Assembly: GCF_020171525.1 (NCBI RefSeq)
Contig: NZ_JAIVAI010000001.1
Location: 496,001-560,000, forward strand
From: Halobacillus yeomjeoni
GTDB taxonomy: Bacteria; Bacillota; Bacilli; Bacillales; Halobacillaceae
Direction: 5' to 3'
DNA length: 64,000 bases
The translations under genes and the position numbers were made by a program. The notes beneath the pieces were generated by a model, which saw only the letters and a program-made list of their open reading frames with translations, was not told the DNA's origin and searched no databases. The first letter of the stretch is position 1. Each line of letters starts with the position of its first letter. Of the stretch, positions 16,861 to 26,216 are shown piece after piece.

Positions 16861-17274
16861 TGTTTATCCTCCTTAGTTTAGAAATCAGTTTTTGTAATGA
16901 ATGCTTCATATGTATACGTAACATTCTCATATAACGTTTCATTACTTAACGTCTAGTACTATTCATCATACAGGTAAAGCGAGGAAAAAACTATAAGTCA
17001 TGACAGGTAAAAAGAACAAGATGATTAATCCAATTTTTGAAGAATACAAATTATTCCTATACCTCTGATTAATGTTCAAAGAAGGTGTTTTTTGATGGGG
17101 GATGCTCTCCAATAATTAAGTACCAAAAATAAAAGCCTCCTGAACGAGGCAATAATTTTTGAAAAACGATTTTATTATCATTTTTTTCGACATTCCTGTA
17201 CAATAGAATACAAATTTCACTTTATTTTACGAGGTGAAAGGTTAAACGTCGTATGGCAAGGAGTTGGGTTGCTT
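16861..17274. other. Intergenic region between sppA and the diguanylate cyclase
   Basis: Divergent control region with no gene seen. On the minus strand GCCTC-GTTCAG-GAGGC followed by TTTTATTTTT (17128-17150) looks like a weak terminator with no gene in front of it, perhaps left by a lost gene. Confidence 0.4.
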
Positions 17275-18351
17275 ATGTATGAGCAGTTATTCGTCAATTT
17301 GACGATTATAACTACATGCTTATTTTTATATCATCAATTATTCAAAAAAATTCTATACTCATATAAACACAGTTTGAGAGCGAAAATCACTTTAGGTACT
17401 CTCACAGGCGTCCTGGCTATTTTGTTGATGCACTTCAGCATTCAAATCAATGGGGAAACTTTAATTGACCTCAGACATATTCCTCTGATGCTGGCGACTT
17501 TGTTTGGAGGTTGGGTTCCAACCCTTATTACAGGAATAATGATCATTATAGGGCGCTTCTTTATTGGAGTAAATGCTTCGGCCATGGCGAATTTAATTTT
17601 CATAGCTTGTCTTATTCCATCGTTCATATTAATTGTAAAAACGATCAACGGTTTATGGAAAGCTAGTATAACCATGATGGCTGTATCAGTTTTCTTTTTT
17701 AGTATCATCGTCTATCAACTGATCGGAAATGCAGCATTTTTGAATGAGCTGGTCTTCATTTATTTAGGGTTCACCTTTGCTGCTGGTATCGTTTCTGTGT
17801 ACACGAACAAGTATTTAAGACGAACAAACCAATTGATGAAAGAATATGAACGAAATGCTTTTCAAGATCCACTGACGGGATTGAATAATGTGCGGAGTTT
17901 CGACCAGACTTTCAACCGGTTAGCAACTAAGGCAATACAGAAAAAAGAAATGCTTTCTTTGACGGTCATTGATATTGATTATTTCAAGCACATAAATGAT
18001 ACATACGGGCACCCTGAAGGTGATGAAATCCTTAAACAAGTTGGGAAGATTTTATTAGAGAAATCAAGAGAGAGTGATTTCGTTTCCAGGAACGGGGGAG
18101 AGGAATTCACAGTTTTAATGCCAAAATGTTCTGAGGAAGAAGCGAAGAAGGTGTCAGAGAGAATAAGAAAATCCATACAACAACATTCATTTGACATTCA
18201 TAACGGTCATACCAAAATAAACCTTACCGTTTCGATTGGAATATCGACATATCCAGGTACTGTAGGAGATACAAGGGATTTATACAGAAAAGCGGATCAG
18301 GCATTATATATAGCAAAAAATGAGGGAAGAAACAGGGTGGCATCCGCCTGA
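17275..18351 (+). CDS. Membrane diguanylate cyclase (5TMR-LYT plus GGDEF, DgcK-like)
   Basis: A 358-residue enzyme predicted to make cyclic di-GMP from two GTP. The N-terminal 180 residues contain five or six membrane helices of the LytS-YhcK type. The C-terminal GGDEF domain has an intact active site, GGEEF at 274-278, and an inhibitory I-site RESD at 265-268, five residues upstream. Architecture and length match B. subtilis DgcK/YhcK. AAGGAG lies upstream; TTG at 17269 is an alternative start. The short regulators Sda and SinI-like lie just beyond it in the opposite orientation. Confidence 0.92.
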   Translation: MYEQLFVNLTIITTCLFLYHQLFKKILYSYKHSLRAKITLGTLTGVLAILLMHFSIQINGETLIDLRHIPLMLATLFGGWVPTLITGIMIIIGRFFIGVNASAMANLIFIACLIPSFILIVKTINGLWKASITMMAVSVFFFSIIVYQLIGNAAFLNELVFIYLGFTFAAGIVSVYTNKYLRRTNQLMKEYERNAFQDPLTGLNNVRSFDQTFNRLATKAIQKKEMLSLTVIDIDYFKHINDTYGHPEGDEILKQVGKILLEKSRESDFVSRNGGEEFTVLMPKCSEEEAKKVSERIRKSIQQHSFDIHNGHTKINLTVSIGISTYPGTVGDTRDLYRKADQALYIAKNEGRNRVASA

Positions 18352-18360
18352 GTTCATATA

Positions 18361-18398
18361 AAAAAAGCAGGTAGTCAAAGCACTATCTGCTTTTTTTT
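18361..18398 (+). terminator. Terminator of diguanylate cyclase gene
   Basis: AGCAGGTAGT pairs with ACTATCTGCT, with A-run and T-run on the two sides. The same DNA encodes the last codons and stop of the convergent sda-like gene. Confidence 0.8.
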
Positions 18399-18559
18399 GT
18401 GTACTTAATATTACTACCTTTATCTGGGTGTCTGGTTGTGTTAGAGAGTTTGCGTTCCTCCATTTCAGATGTTACCAATCCGATAAAATCAGGCGAGAGG
18501 TTCATTTGTTTAGCCTTTACATATGTTTTGACAAGTAAGCTGTTAGTTAACGCTTTCAT
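18383..18559 (-). CDS. sda: Sda-like sporulation histidine-kinase inhibitor
   Basis: A 58-residue protein: MKALTNSLLVKTYVKAKQMN, then LSPDFIGLVTSEMEERKL and a basic tail. It matches the Sda pattern (..LSDELLIESYFKATEMNL..DFIELIENEI.RR.L), a helical hairpin that binds sporulation kinases such as KinA and blocks phosphate transfer when DNA replication is disturbed. AAAGGGGGAAA precedes two consecutive ATGs; the second gives normal spacing. The C-terminal tail is longer than in B. subtilis, and its final codons and stop lie in the opposing terminator. I see no clear DnaA box upstream, unlike B. subtilis sda. Confidence 0.78.
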   Translation of the reverse strand: MKALTNSLLVKTYVKAKQMNLSPDFIGLVTSEMEERKLSNTTRHPDKGSNIKYTKKSR

Positions 18560-18760
18560 CATTTTCCCCCTTTGGTAGCTTTGGAAAAATGAGATGATTT
18601 CTTATATCATTTATATGGATCCTGCGGAAAAAACCTTCATTGACCAAAGGCAAGAAAATCATCTCTATTGAATTAGCGGTATTATTCTTTACCCTGTATT
18701 TAATAGTCGCAATCCGACCATTCGGTAGGGAATGGTAAAAAAATTATTACTGGAAAGAAA

Positions 18761-18973
18761 TTATATGTAGTATTTATCTGTTGGGAATAAAACTACGTTA
18801 TTTTTATACTGCTTTTGCTTTTTTGTTTTGTTCTTCCACTCAGTAGATCCCATGCTCTTTTCTTTATTTTTAAGAAATTGTTGGAATTCAGTTTTCGTAC
18901 GACCTGAACCCATAGCATATTCTACAAGATCCAACCACTCTTCGTTCAGTTCATTCTCTTTTTGTTTCATCAT
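18761..18973 (-). CDS. SinI-like anti-repressor
   Basis: A 70-residue protein. Residues about 7-38, ELNEEWLDLVEYAMGSGRTK then TEFQQFLKNKEKS, fit the SinI dimerisation domain (LD.EW..L...A...G.s..E...FL..KK), which captures the biofilm repressor SinR. The rest is a basic, disordered tail. A strong AAGGAGGAGTAT site precedes two ATGs. No DNA-binding SinR gene is adjacent, so it would act in trans. It is next to the sda-like gene on the same strand but 200 nt apart, each with its own leader. Confidence 0.72.
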   Translation of the reverse strand: MMKQKENELNEEWLDLVEYAMGSGRTKTEFQQFLKNKEKSMGSTEWKNKTKKQKQYKNNVVLFPTDKYYI

Positions 18974-19479
18974 ATACTCCTCCTTAAAGTATAAGGCTGT
19001 TCGCTATTCGACTTTTCTAATCTCATTATATTACATAATTGTTACAATATTAAGCCTTATGATTTAATTATCGTCAGCTACACATGAATATAAATGAGCT
19101 TAAAGTCCTTGTTCTTGAAAAAAAACAGGATTTTAGTCAGTCGAACGTTCAATGATTCTTTGTTGCCAACCAGATTACCTCTTTATTAAGAGGAGTATAA
19201 CAAAATGTGGACTTTTGAATTATGCGTTTCATATTAGTGAACTTCGATCTTGACCAGTAGTTAAGAAATCACATGTCATATGGCATGCTGTAAATGGTGT
19301 GTATTAACAGTTAGAGGTTTCTTAAGACCTGTATCGTTAATTATTATAGTTCAATGAATCTATTCTATTAGACTCCTTTAAGAAATCCGTTCATTTGCAA
19401 GTAAGCCTTTACAACGATATAATTCGGGACATGTGTTTAAAAATACATAAATTTTCAACAATTTCAGGAGGGTATGTGT
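18974..19479. other. Intergenic region upstream of the peptide-binding lipoprotein
   Basis: Beyond the minus-strand promoter near 19025-19053 I see no real gene. AGAGGAGTATAACAAA followed by ATG at 19205 opens only a 10-codon frame (MWTFELCVSY), which could be a leader peptide but is weak. Confidence 0.4.
19025..19053 (-). promoter_or_regulatory. Candidate sigma-A promoter of the SinI-like gene
   Basis: On the minus strand TTAATA (-35) and TATAAT (-10) are separated by 17 nt, about 50 nt upstream of the start. The near-palindrome ATTGTTACAAT (19038-19048) lies in the spacer and could bind a repressor. Confidence 0.45.
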
Positions 19480-21144
19480 GTGAGAAATTCTAAATGGTAC
19501 ATACTGATGTCTACTCTAGCGATGACTATGTTCTTAGCAGCATGTTATGGCGGCGGTGAGAATGGAAGTGAACCAGCGGATGATAGTAAAAAACAAGAAG
19601 GAGAGGAAACTGAACAAGTCTTAAACCTTGTTGATGGAGCAGAAATTCCTACGATGAATTCTTCCCTGACAATTGATGCCATTGCCTCCCAATGGCTTGG
19701 CTCTACAAAAGATGGACTTTACCGCCTGGGGGAAAACGGTCAAACTGAACCAGGTATAGCGACGGATCACAAAGTGAGTGAAGATGGTTTGAAATGGACC
19801 TTCAACCTTCGTGATGATGCGAAATGGACAAATGGTGATCCAGTTACTGCTCATGATTTTGTTTTTGCCTGGCAGCGTGCTGTTGATCCTGAAGTCGGAT
19901 CTGAATATGGCCCATACATGATGAACGGAGTCGTTCAGAATGCCGAAGCTGTATCCAAAGGTGAAATGGAACTTGACAAATTAGGTGTCAAAGCTGTTGA
20001 TGATTATACGTTCGAAGTGACGCTTGAGAAGCCTACACCTTATTTTGAATCCATGACGACATTCGGTACGTTCCTGCCGATGAACGAGGAGTTCGTGGAA
20101 GAACAAGGTGATCAATATGCCATGGAAGCTGAGAATCTATTAGCTAATGGTCCTTTCAAAATGACAGAATGGAATCATGGAGAAGGATGGACAGTTGAGA
20201 AAAACGAAGATTACTGGGATGCAGATAAAGTAAAACTTGATAAAATCAACGTAAAAGTTGTAAAAGACACAGCTTCTGCCGTCAACCTTTATCAGACAGA
20301 CGCTATTGATCGTGTCAACTTATCCTCAGAATTCGTAGATGAGTACCGTTCTAGTTCTGACTTCCGAGTAGAAGAAGAGCCTGTAATTTTCTTCTTGAAA
20401 ATGAACCAGCAAAACGAAATTCTTGCCAATGAAAATGCTCGTAAAGCAATACAAATGGTAATCGATCGTAAGAGTATGGTAGATGTAATTCTTAACAACG
20501 GCTCTGTACCTGGAGAAGGAAATATGCCTGCGAATTTTGTCAGTCACCCTGAATCCGGAGAAGATTTCCGTGAAATTAATGGGAAGCTTGTAGAAACAGA
20601 TGTTGAAAAAGCTCAAGAACATTGGAAGAAAGCCAAAGAAGAGCTCAATATTGAAACAGCAAATCTTCGTTTCCTTGGTGGAGATACGGAGAATGCGAAA
20701 AATTTAGATGCTTATCTTAAAGATCAACTGGAGCAACTGGAAGGTCTTTCTATCAAACTTGAGAGTGTACCGTTCAAAGTCCGCCTCGAGCGCGATTCAA
20801 ACATGGATTATGATATTGAGAACTATGGTTGGGGACCAGATTATATTGACCCGAATACATTCCTGAATCTGTGGGTAACCGATGGCGGAAATAATAAAAC
20901 AGGTTACTCTAGTGAAAAATATGATTCTTTGATTAAAGAAGCCGGAGATGAATTAGCACAGAAGCCGGTGGAGCGTTTTGAAAACTTCTTAGAAGCAGAA
21001 AAACTCCTGATTAAAGAAGACGCCGTCCTTGCACCACTGTACCAGCGTGCCAGAGCTCAGTTGTGGAAGCCTTACGTGAAAAATGTGACGGTCAACCCAA
21101 TGGGGCCGGACTACACTTACAAGTATGCCTACATTGAAAAATAA
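19480..21144 (+). CDS. Oligopeptide ABC transporter substrate-binding lipoprotein (SBP family 5)
   Basis: A 554-residue lipoprotein with lipobox LAAC near residue 23 and an acidic linker. The OppA-type ligand domain contains LKWTFNLRDDAKWTNGDPVT followed by AHDFVFAWQRAVDP, the family signature. The acidic surface suits a salt-tolerant organism. The GTG at 19480 is chosen since the ATG at 19474 is only 2 nt from AGGAGG. It has no linked permease or ATPase and ends at its own terminator, so it is an orphan receptor that presumably docks to a transporter elsewhere. Peptide is the likely ligand by family. Confidence 0.93.
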   Translation: MRNSKWYILMSTLAMTMFLAACYGGGENGSEPADDSKKQEGEETEQVLNLVDGAEIPTMNSSLTIDAIASQWLGSTKDGLYRLGENGQTEPGIATDHKVSEDGLKWTFNLRDDAKWTNGDPVTAHDFVFAWQRAVDPEVGSEYGPYMMNGVVQNAEAVSKGEMELDKLGVKAVDDYTFEVTLEKPTPYFESMTTFGTFLPMNEEFVEEQGDQYAMEAENLLANGPFKMTEWNHGEGWTVEKNEDYWDADKVKLDKINVKVVKDTASAVNLYQTDAIDRVNLSSEFVDEYRSSSDFRVEEEPVIFFLKMNQQNEILANENARKAIQMVIDRKSMVDVILNNGSVPGEGNMPANFVSHPESGEDFREINGKLVETDVEKAQEHWKKAKEELNIETANLRFLGGDTENAKNLDAYLKDQLEQLEGLSIKLESVPFKVRLERDSNMDYDIENYGWGPDYIDPNTFLNLWVTDGGNNKTGYSSEKYDSLIKEAGDELAQKPVERFENFLEAEKLLIKEDAVLAPLYQRARAQLWKPYVKNVTVNPMGPDYTYKYAYIEK

Positions 21145-21447
21145 GATAGGAAGAAGAACAGCCTCTGCATCAGAGGCTGTTTTTTTGTAGTTTTTCATAA
21201 AATAACATCTTGATTGAATTATGGTCACTTATAACCCTGGGTATTATCATTCAGGAAATTCTATGACTAAAATGGTTGTTTCCAAAAAAAGTGAAATGTG
21301 AAACAATAAGGAAGTATAGAGGTCACATCAGACAAGCTTACTTCATCCATCGCTACTTAAGACTGCATATTTTTTAATTTCTTTTACATGATATACTCCA
21401 GGAAATTTTTTATATCATAATACTTAACCGAATACAGGGGGGATTAT
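21145..21447. other. Intergenic region
   Basis: Apart from the terminator at its left end and the ribosome site GGGGGGATT at its right end, I see nothing definite here. Confidence 0.4.
21157..21187 (+). terminator. Terminator
   Basis: AACAGCCTCTG and CAGAGGCTGTT around a 3-nt loop, followed by TTTTTT, directly after the binding-protein stop. Confidence 0.9.
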
Positions 21448-21678
21448 TTGTCTCATAATTTATAAATATTTCTAGGTTTGATAGCTTTAATCGCTGGTCC
21501 ATTATTTTTTGCTATGTTGAAGGATCACTTCGGCTTCAACCGCAACCGTTTTTATGGTGATGAAGCAAACAAGAATAAACAATCAAAACGTGAAGAAGCA
21601 TTTGATCGAATGCCTCATTCTTACGGACGAACTGATGGTACCTACGATGTTGGTGGAAACGATGAGGGTAACGATTAA
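21448..21678 (+). pseudogene. Small membrane protein gene with an early in-frame stop
   Basis: A good site (CAGGGGGGATTAT) leads into TTG at 21448, encoding MSHNL, but TAA follows at 21463. The same frame then continues IFLGLIALIAGPLFFAMLK, a membrane helix, and a polar tail rich in N, D and G, to a stop at 21678. Without the TAA this would be a normal 76-residue membrane protein. Either the gene is broken, translation restarts at TTG 21478 (no good site), or there is a base error. The family is not recognised. Confidence 0.55.
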
Positions 21679-21686
21679 CTATGAAA

Positions 21687-21720
21687 TAGAAGAGCTCCCA
21701 GGGATTGGGGGCTTTTTTAA
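21687..21720 (+). terminator. Terminator
   Basis: AGCTCCCA pairs imperfectly with TGGGGGCT, followed by TTTTTT, after the small membrane-protein frame. Confidence 0.65.
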
Positions 21721-21790
21721 TTCCGAAATTTTGTCATAACCTTCTCACCCCTTCAATACTCTTACGTAGAGAAGTTGAAGGAGGTTGACT

Positions 21791-23113
21791 ATGTATCATT
21801 TAAAGAGTCGAACACCAATGGGGCAATTAAATAGTTTTCGAAAAGACCCTTTAACATTTTTAGAAAGAGGTTTGGATACTGGAGAAGACGTAGTTAGATT
21901 TCGTTTGGCAAACAAGAGAGTGACTTTAATCATGGACCCGGACCTGATTAAGCAAGTATTAGTAGTTAAAGAGGACGCATTTCAAAGGTTTAAGCCGTAT
22001 AAAGAGCTTGCTCCTTTATTAGGCCAAGGTCTGCTTCTAAGTGAAAAACCTCTTCATAAACAACACAGAAAAATTGTACAACCATCCTTTACCCCTGGTC
22101 ACATCCTGACTTATGGGGAAGAAATGCGAAGGAAAACTATAGACTCATTAAGAGAATGGGGTAAGAAAGAAAAGCGTTTGTTATCAGATGACTTCATGAG
22201 CCTTACTCTTGAAATTATAGCTTCCACGATGTTCGGGGCTGATATGCTGGATGGAAAGGAACAAGTAGGTAGATCTTTGGAAGAAGCGATGGAAATCATC
22301 ACGAAAAGAGTCCGTTCGTTTTTTAAAGCTCCAAAATTCATTAAGACAAAAGAAAATCAACAATTTCAAAAAGCTATTGATACTTTGGATGAAGTAATCA
22401 TGAAAATCATACTGAATCGCAAGAAAACCGGAAATCGATCCAATGATTTGCTGGACGCACTCTTATATTCACAAGACAGTGAAGGTCATAGAATGAGTGA
22501 CAGGCAATTACGTGATGAAGTAATGACCATTTTTCTGGCAGGCCATGAAACAACAGCTACTGCCTTGACATGGACGATGTACTTATTGTTGACCCATCCG
22601 GAGGCTTACTTGAAATTACAAGCGGAGGTGGACGAACTTTGTCGTGAAGATGTCCCTACGATGGAAGAAATAAAAGAAATGACTTTTATGAGAGATGTGT
22701 TTTTAGAGAGTATGCGGTTATACCCTCCTGCGTGGTTGATCAATCGAATGCCCGTCGAGAATATCCAGGTAGGGGACGTCGGTTTAAGGACAGGGGAAAC
22801 AATAATGATAAGTCCTTATCTTATGCATCGTCATCCCGCTTACTTTGACAACCCTGAAAAATTTATACCAGCCCGGTTCAAGCAAGGGAAGTTACTTAAT
22901 GTCCCTGATTTTGTGTACTTTCCATTTGGAGGAGGGTCGAGAATCTGTGTTGGTAAGCATTTCGCTATGACAGAATCGATGATCTTGCTAGGAGCTTTAA
23001 TCAAGAACTTTCATTTCACGTTATCAGACCCGAAATACATTCCAGAAAAACTTCCTTTGGTCACCTTAAGGATGAAAGATGGATTACTTGTCCATTCAGA
23101 GCGTAGATTTTGA
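21791..23113 (+). CDS. Cytochrome P450
   Basis: A 440-residue soluble haem monooxygenase. The I-helix oxygen-binding motif AGHETTA (about 250-256), the K-helix ESMRLYP (ExxR, 306-309) and the haem loop FGGGSRICVG with Cys386 are all intact. AAGGAGG lies 7 nt before ATG 21791. No ferredoxin or reductase gene is linked, so redox partners must come from elsewhere. It resembles the fatty-acid or terpene-type P450s of Bacillaceae, but the substrate cannot be read. It is monocistronic and 75 nt before a flavin oxidase. Confidence 0.95.
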   Translation: MYHLKSRTPMGQLNSFRKDPLTFLERGLDTGEDVVRFRLANKRVTLIMDPDLIKQVLVVKEDAFQRFKPYKELAPLLGQGLLLSEKPLHKQHRKIVQPSFTPGHILTYGEEMRRKTIDSLREWGKKEKRLLSDDFMSLTLEIIASTMFGADMLDGKEQVGRSLEEAMEIITKRVRSFFKAPKFIKTKENQQFQKAIDTLDEVIMKIILNRKKTGNRSNDLLDALLYSQDSEGHRMSDRQLRDEVMTIFLAGHETTATALTWTMYLLLTHPEAYLKLQAEVDELCREDVPTMEEIKEMTFMRDVFLESMRLYPPAWLINRMPVENIQVGDVGLRTGETIMISPYLMHRHPAYFDNPEKFIPARFKQGKLLNVPDFVYFPFGGGSRICVGKHFAMTESMILLGALIKNFHFTLSDPKYIPEKLPLVTLRMKDGLLVHSERRF

Positions 23114-23188
23114 CGCTACTAATTTGTTCTGACACGTTTTTTTCTGTACAATGACATCATTAAAGTCAGAATGTAAAGGAGTCCTGGA

Positions 23189-24298
23189 TTGAAACACATC
23201 ATCATTGGAGCAGGCATACTCGGATCTTCGACCGCCTATCACCTCGCTCAAAAAGGAGAAGAAGTTATCATCATCGACCGTGGGGAACCAGGGCAGGCAA
23301 CGAATGCCGGGGCAGGTATCATTTGTCCATGGTTGACGAATCGAAGTAATCAAGCTTGGTATAAGCTCGTGATGGAAGGGGCGCGTTACTATCCTGACTT
23401 GATTCAAGACCTTGAATTACAAGGCGAAACGGATACAGGCTATGCTCAAGTCGGTGCTATCAATATTTTTGATACAAAGGAAAAATTAGAAAAGAAAATG
23501 AATATCGCTGAACAGAGGGTTAATCAAACACCTGAAATGGGAAGATTGACTCCGTTAAACCCTTCACAAACACAGGAGATGTTTCCTGTGCTCGCTGAAA
23601 ATTATCGCGCTCTACATATCAGTGGAGGAGCTCAAGTCAATGGTTCTTCAGTAAACCGTGCGCTGCTTCGAGCTGCTGAACGTCATGGGGCACAAATGAT
23701 TCAAGGTGACGCTCGGTTACTTATACGGAATGGTGATGTGAATGGTGTTTCGTATGAGGGGGGAGAGATTTTCTCGGATCAGGTTATCATCACTAATGGA
23801 GCTTGGAGCCGTGAGCTTCTCGCCCCTTTAGGGTTGAAAGCCAGAGTCAGTTTTGAAAAGGCTCAAATTGTCCATTTGCAGCTGCCAAATACGGATACAT
23901 CTCATTGGCCGGTAGTGCTGCCGCCTTTCAACCATTATATGTTGACATTCAAAGGTGGAAGAGTGGTCATTGGGGCAACCAAAGAAAAAGGAAAAATGGA
24001 TGTACGTGTCACTCCAGGCGGGGTCCATCAACTCTTGGATAAAGCTCTCAGGGTAGCACCCGGTTTAGAAAAGGCGGGTTATATTGAGACGAGAGTAGGT
24101 TACCGTCCTTTTACGCCGGGTTCTTTACCTGTCCTCGGCAGGCTGCCGGAATTCAGTAATGTACTTTTTGCTAATGGACTGGGGGCATCAGGGCTGACCA
24201 GCGGCCCTTTCGTCGGTTCTGAACTGGCAAAACTGGCAGTGGAAGAAAAAATGACGTTGAATCTGGATGATTATCCTGTAGATAAAGCATTTAAATAG
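23189..24298 (+). CDS. DAO-family FAD-dependent oxidoreductase
   Basis: A 369-residue flavoprotein of the D-amino-acid oxidase/dehydrogenase family. N-terminal FAD loop MKHIIIGAGILGSSTAYHLA, then a GQATNAGAGIICPW stretch that contacts flavin. C-terminal RPFTPGSLPVLGRLPEFSNV and ANGLGASGLTSGP complete the fold. TTG start after AAAGGAG. Likely oxidises an amino acid or sarcosine-like amine; no partner subunit is linked. Confidence 0.9.
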   Translation: MKHIIIGAGILGSSTAYHLAQKGEEVIIIDRGEPGQATNAGAGIICPWLTNRSNQAWYKLVMEGARYYPDLIQDLELQGETDTGYAQVGAINIFDTKEKLEKKMNIAEQRVNQTPEMGRLTPLNPSQTQEMFPVLAENYRALHISGGAQVNGSSVNRALLRAAERHGAQMIQGDARLLIRNGDVNGVSYEGGEIFSDQVIITNGAWSRELLAPLGLKARVSFEKAQIVHLQLPNTDTSHWPVVLPPFNHYMLTFKGGRVVIGATKEKGKMDVRVTPGGVHQLLDKALRVAPGLEKAGYIETRVGYRPFTPGSLPVLGRLPEFSNVLFANGLGASGLTSGPFVGSELAKLAVEEKMTLNLDDYPVDKAFK

Positions 24299-24301
24299 AT
24301 G

Positions 24302-24333
24302 AAAGCCACCGTTTTTAGACGGTGGCTTTGTTA
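24302..24333. terminator. Bidirectional terminator
   Basis: AAAGCCACCGT pairs with ACGGTGGCTTT around a 6-nt loop, between the converging DAO and MFS genes. Confidence 0.85.
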
Positions 24334-24335
24334 TT

Positions 24336-25784
24336 TTAAGCATTTCCTGCTTTTTTTGTCCGTTCCATTTCTTTAGCCTCTTCTATTTGTTTCTGCTTCT
24401 TAGGCGCGGTGTTTTTCACAAATACAGCTAATAAGATTCCCGCTAACGAAAGAGCTGTTACAACAATGAAAGCGACGTTCACTCCATGGATGCCAGGGTA
24501 TTCTATAGCAGGTGCATTTTGAGCGTTCTGTGTTGTCGACGTCATGACTGTGACCAGAATGGCCGTCCCTACAGAAGCAGCTACCATCCGCATCGTATTG
24601 TTCATCGCTGTACCGTGTGGTATCAATTTTTTCGGGAGCTGGTTAAGACCTGCAGTCGTTACAGGCATCATCACCATTGAAAGGCCGAACATTCTTATTG
24701 CGTAAAGTATGGTAATGGCAATGAATGTCGTTTCGATACTCAAAAAGGAAAAGGCAAGTGAAGCTCCTGTTATGATGCAGAGTCCTACAATGGAAAGCAT
24801 CCTTGCCCCGATCTTATCAAAAATCTTCCCTGTGATAGGAGACATGATCCCTGTAATCACAGCCCCGGGCAGCAGGGCAAGACCGGATTCAAAAGCCGTG
24901 AAATCGCGCATATTCTGCATATACAACGGGATAAGAGTTTCTGCTCCGATCAATCCCATGAAAGCAATCATTGCGATGATCGTAGTGATCGTAAAAATTG
25001 GATACTTGAAAACACGGAATTCAAGCATCGGACGTTCCATCCGAAATTGACGAAAGATAAATAAGGTAAGAGCCGCTGCTGATACGAGTAACGATGTAAC
25101 GGTGAAGGTGTGCGTCCATCCTTCATTACCCGCTACCGTGAAGCCATATAATAAACCTCCAAATCCGATAGACGAAAGTATGATAGATAGTGGATCAACC
25201 TTCGGATAGGTAAGTTCAGTCACATTTCTCAAAATGAAGGAAGCTAGAATGATTATTATAAGAGCAAGAGGAAGGATCAGCCAAAACAATAGTCTCCAAG
25301 AATAAGCAGCTGTCACCCATCCGGACAAAGCAGGGCCGATAGCAGGAGCGAAGGAAATGACAAGTCCTATATAGCCCATCGCTGCTCCTCGTTTTTCAAG
25401 GGGGAATATCATTAAAAAGACGGTCTGCATAAGAGGAAGCATCACACCGGCCCCCATCGACTGCACAACTCGCCCACCTAAAAGTACAGGGAAATTAGGA
25501 GCTAATCCACCAATCACTGTACCAATCGTAAATATACCCATAGCAGCCATGAATAACTGTCGAGTAGTGAATCTTTCAATTAAGAATGCACTGACAGGAA
25601 TCATGACGCCGTTGACCAGCATGAATACAGTAGTCAGCCATTGAGCAGAGTTGGCTGTAATCGACATTTCTTTCATGATTGGTGGAATAGCAGTGATCAT
25701 CAAGGTCTGATTCAGTATGGTTATGAATGTGCCGGCTAATAATAACGCAGCCATCAAAATTTTATTCGGTTCCTGGTTAGGCAT
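24336..25784 (-). CDS. DHA2-type MFS multidrug transporter
   Basis: A 482-residue protein with about 14 membrane helices. The DHA2 motif C-like region GYIGLVISFAPAIGPALSGW (proton-antiport exporters) and the N-terminal LNQTLMITAIPPIMKEM place it with EmrB/QacA/LmrB drug exporters. The site AAAGGAGGCG is upstream of the ATG. An inverted repeat ATTGTT-5-AACAAT at 25885-25901 in the promoter region could be a regulator operator, although no regulator gene is linked. Confidence 0.92.
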   Translation of the reverse strand: MPNQEPNKILMAALLLAGTFITILNQTLMITAIPPIMKEMSITANSAQWLTTVFMLVNGVMIPVSAFLIERFTTRQLFMAAMGIFTIGTVIGGLAPNFPVLLGGRVVQSMGAGVMLPLMQTVFLMIFPLEKRGAAMGYIGLVISFAPAIGPALSGWVTAAYSWRLLFWLILPLALIIIILASFILRNVTELTYPKVDPLSIILSSIGFGGLLYGFTVAGNEGWTHTFTVTSLLVSAAALTLFIFRQFRMERPMLEFRVFKYPIFTITTIIAMIAFMGLIGAETLIPLYMQNMRDFTAFESGLALLPGAVITGIMSPITGKIFDKIGARMLSIVGLCIITGASLAFSFLSIETTFIAITILYAIRMFGLSMVMMPVTTAGLNQLPKKLIPHGTAMNNTMRMVAASVGTAILVTVMTSTTQNAQNAPAIEYPGIHGVNVAFIVVTALSLAGILLAVFVKNTAPKKQKQIEEAKEMERTKKAGNA

Positions 25785-25951
25785 AAATCATAACGCCTCC
25801 TTTACAAATAGAGAGTAGGCTTGTTTATTATATAGGTCACTGGATAAAAAATAAATCAATGTGATTTTATTAGTATTCGATAATATTGTTATGTAAACAA
25901 TGGTTCTCAATAAAAATCTCAGACATACCCAGCTGGTTCATTTTTAACAAC

Positions 25952-25975
25952 AAAAAAAGACAGCTAAGGCTGTCC
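25952..25975 (-). terminator. Minus-strand terminator
   Basis: GGACAGC-CTTA-GCTGTCTTTTTTT on the minus strand. It lies 240 nt downstream of the short frame at 26217-26315, suggesting a short transcript. Confidence 0.6.
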
Positions 25976-26216
25976 GGAAGGTGGGAAGTAATATTATTCT
26001 ACAATTACTTTAGAGGAACCCTTTTTGGAAGTGAATAAGTAAAAAGCTCAGCAAATTATGCCACAGAAAAGGGATGTAGGGTTTTTTTATCGAATGGATG
26101 TAAGTAGGATCGTAATACCAATTGTAAACGGTTGTTCAAATATAGCTTATATACAATAGTTGTATAAGGATATGAATAGGGGTGTGAAAGTTCGTATGTT
26201 GAGTCAAATGGCATAG

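Noticed and set aside
18563-18760. DnaA boxes in the sda-like promoter region
   Set aside because: Looked for TTATCCACA-type sites because B. subtilis sda is DnaA-controlled; none with a convincing match.
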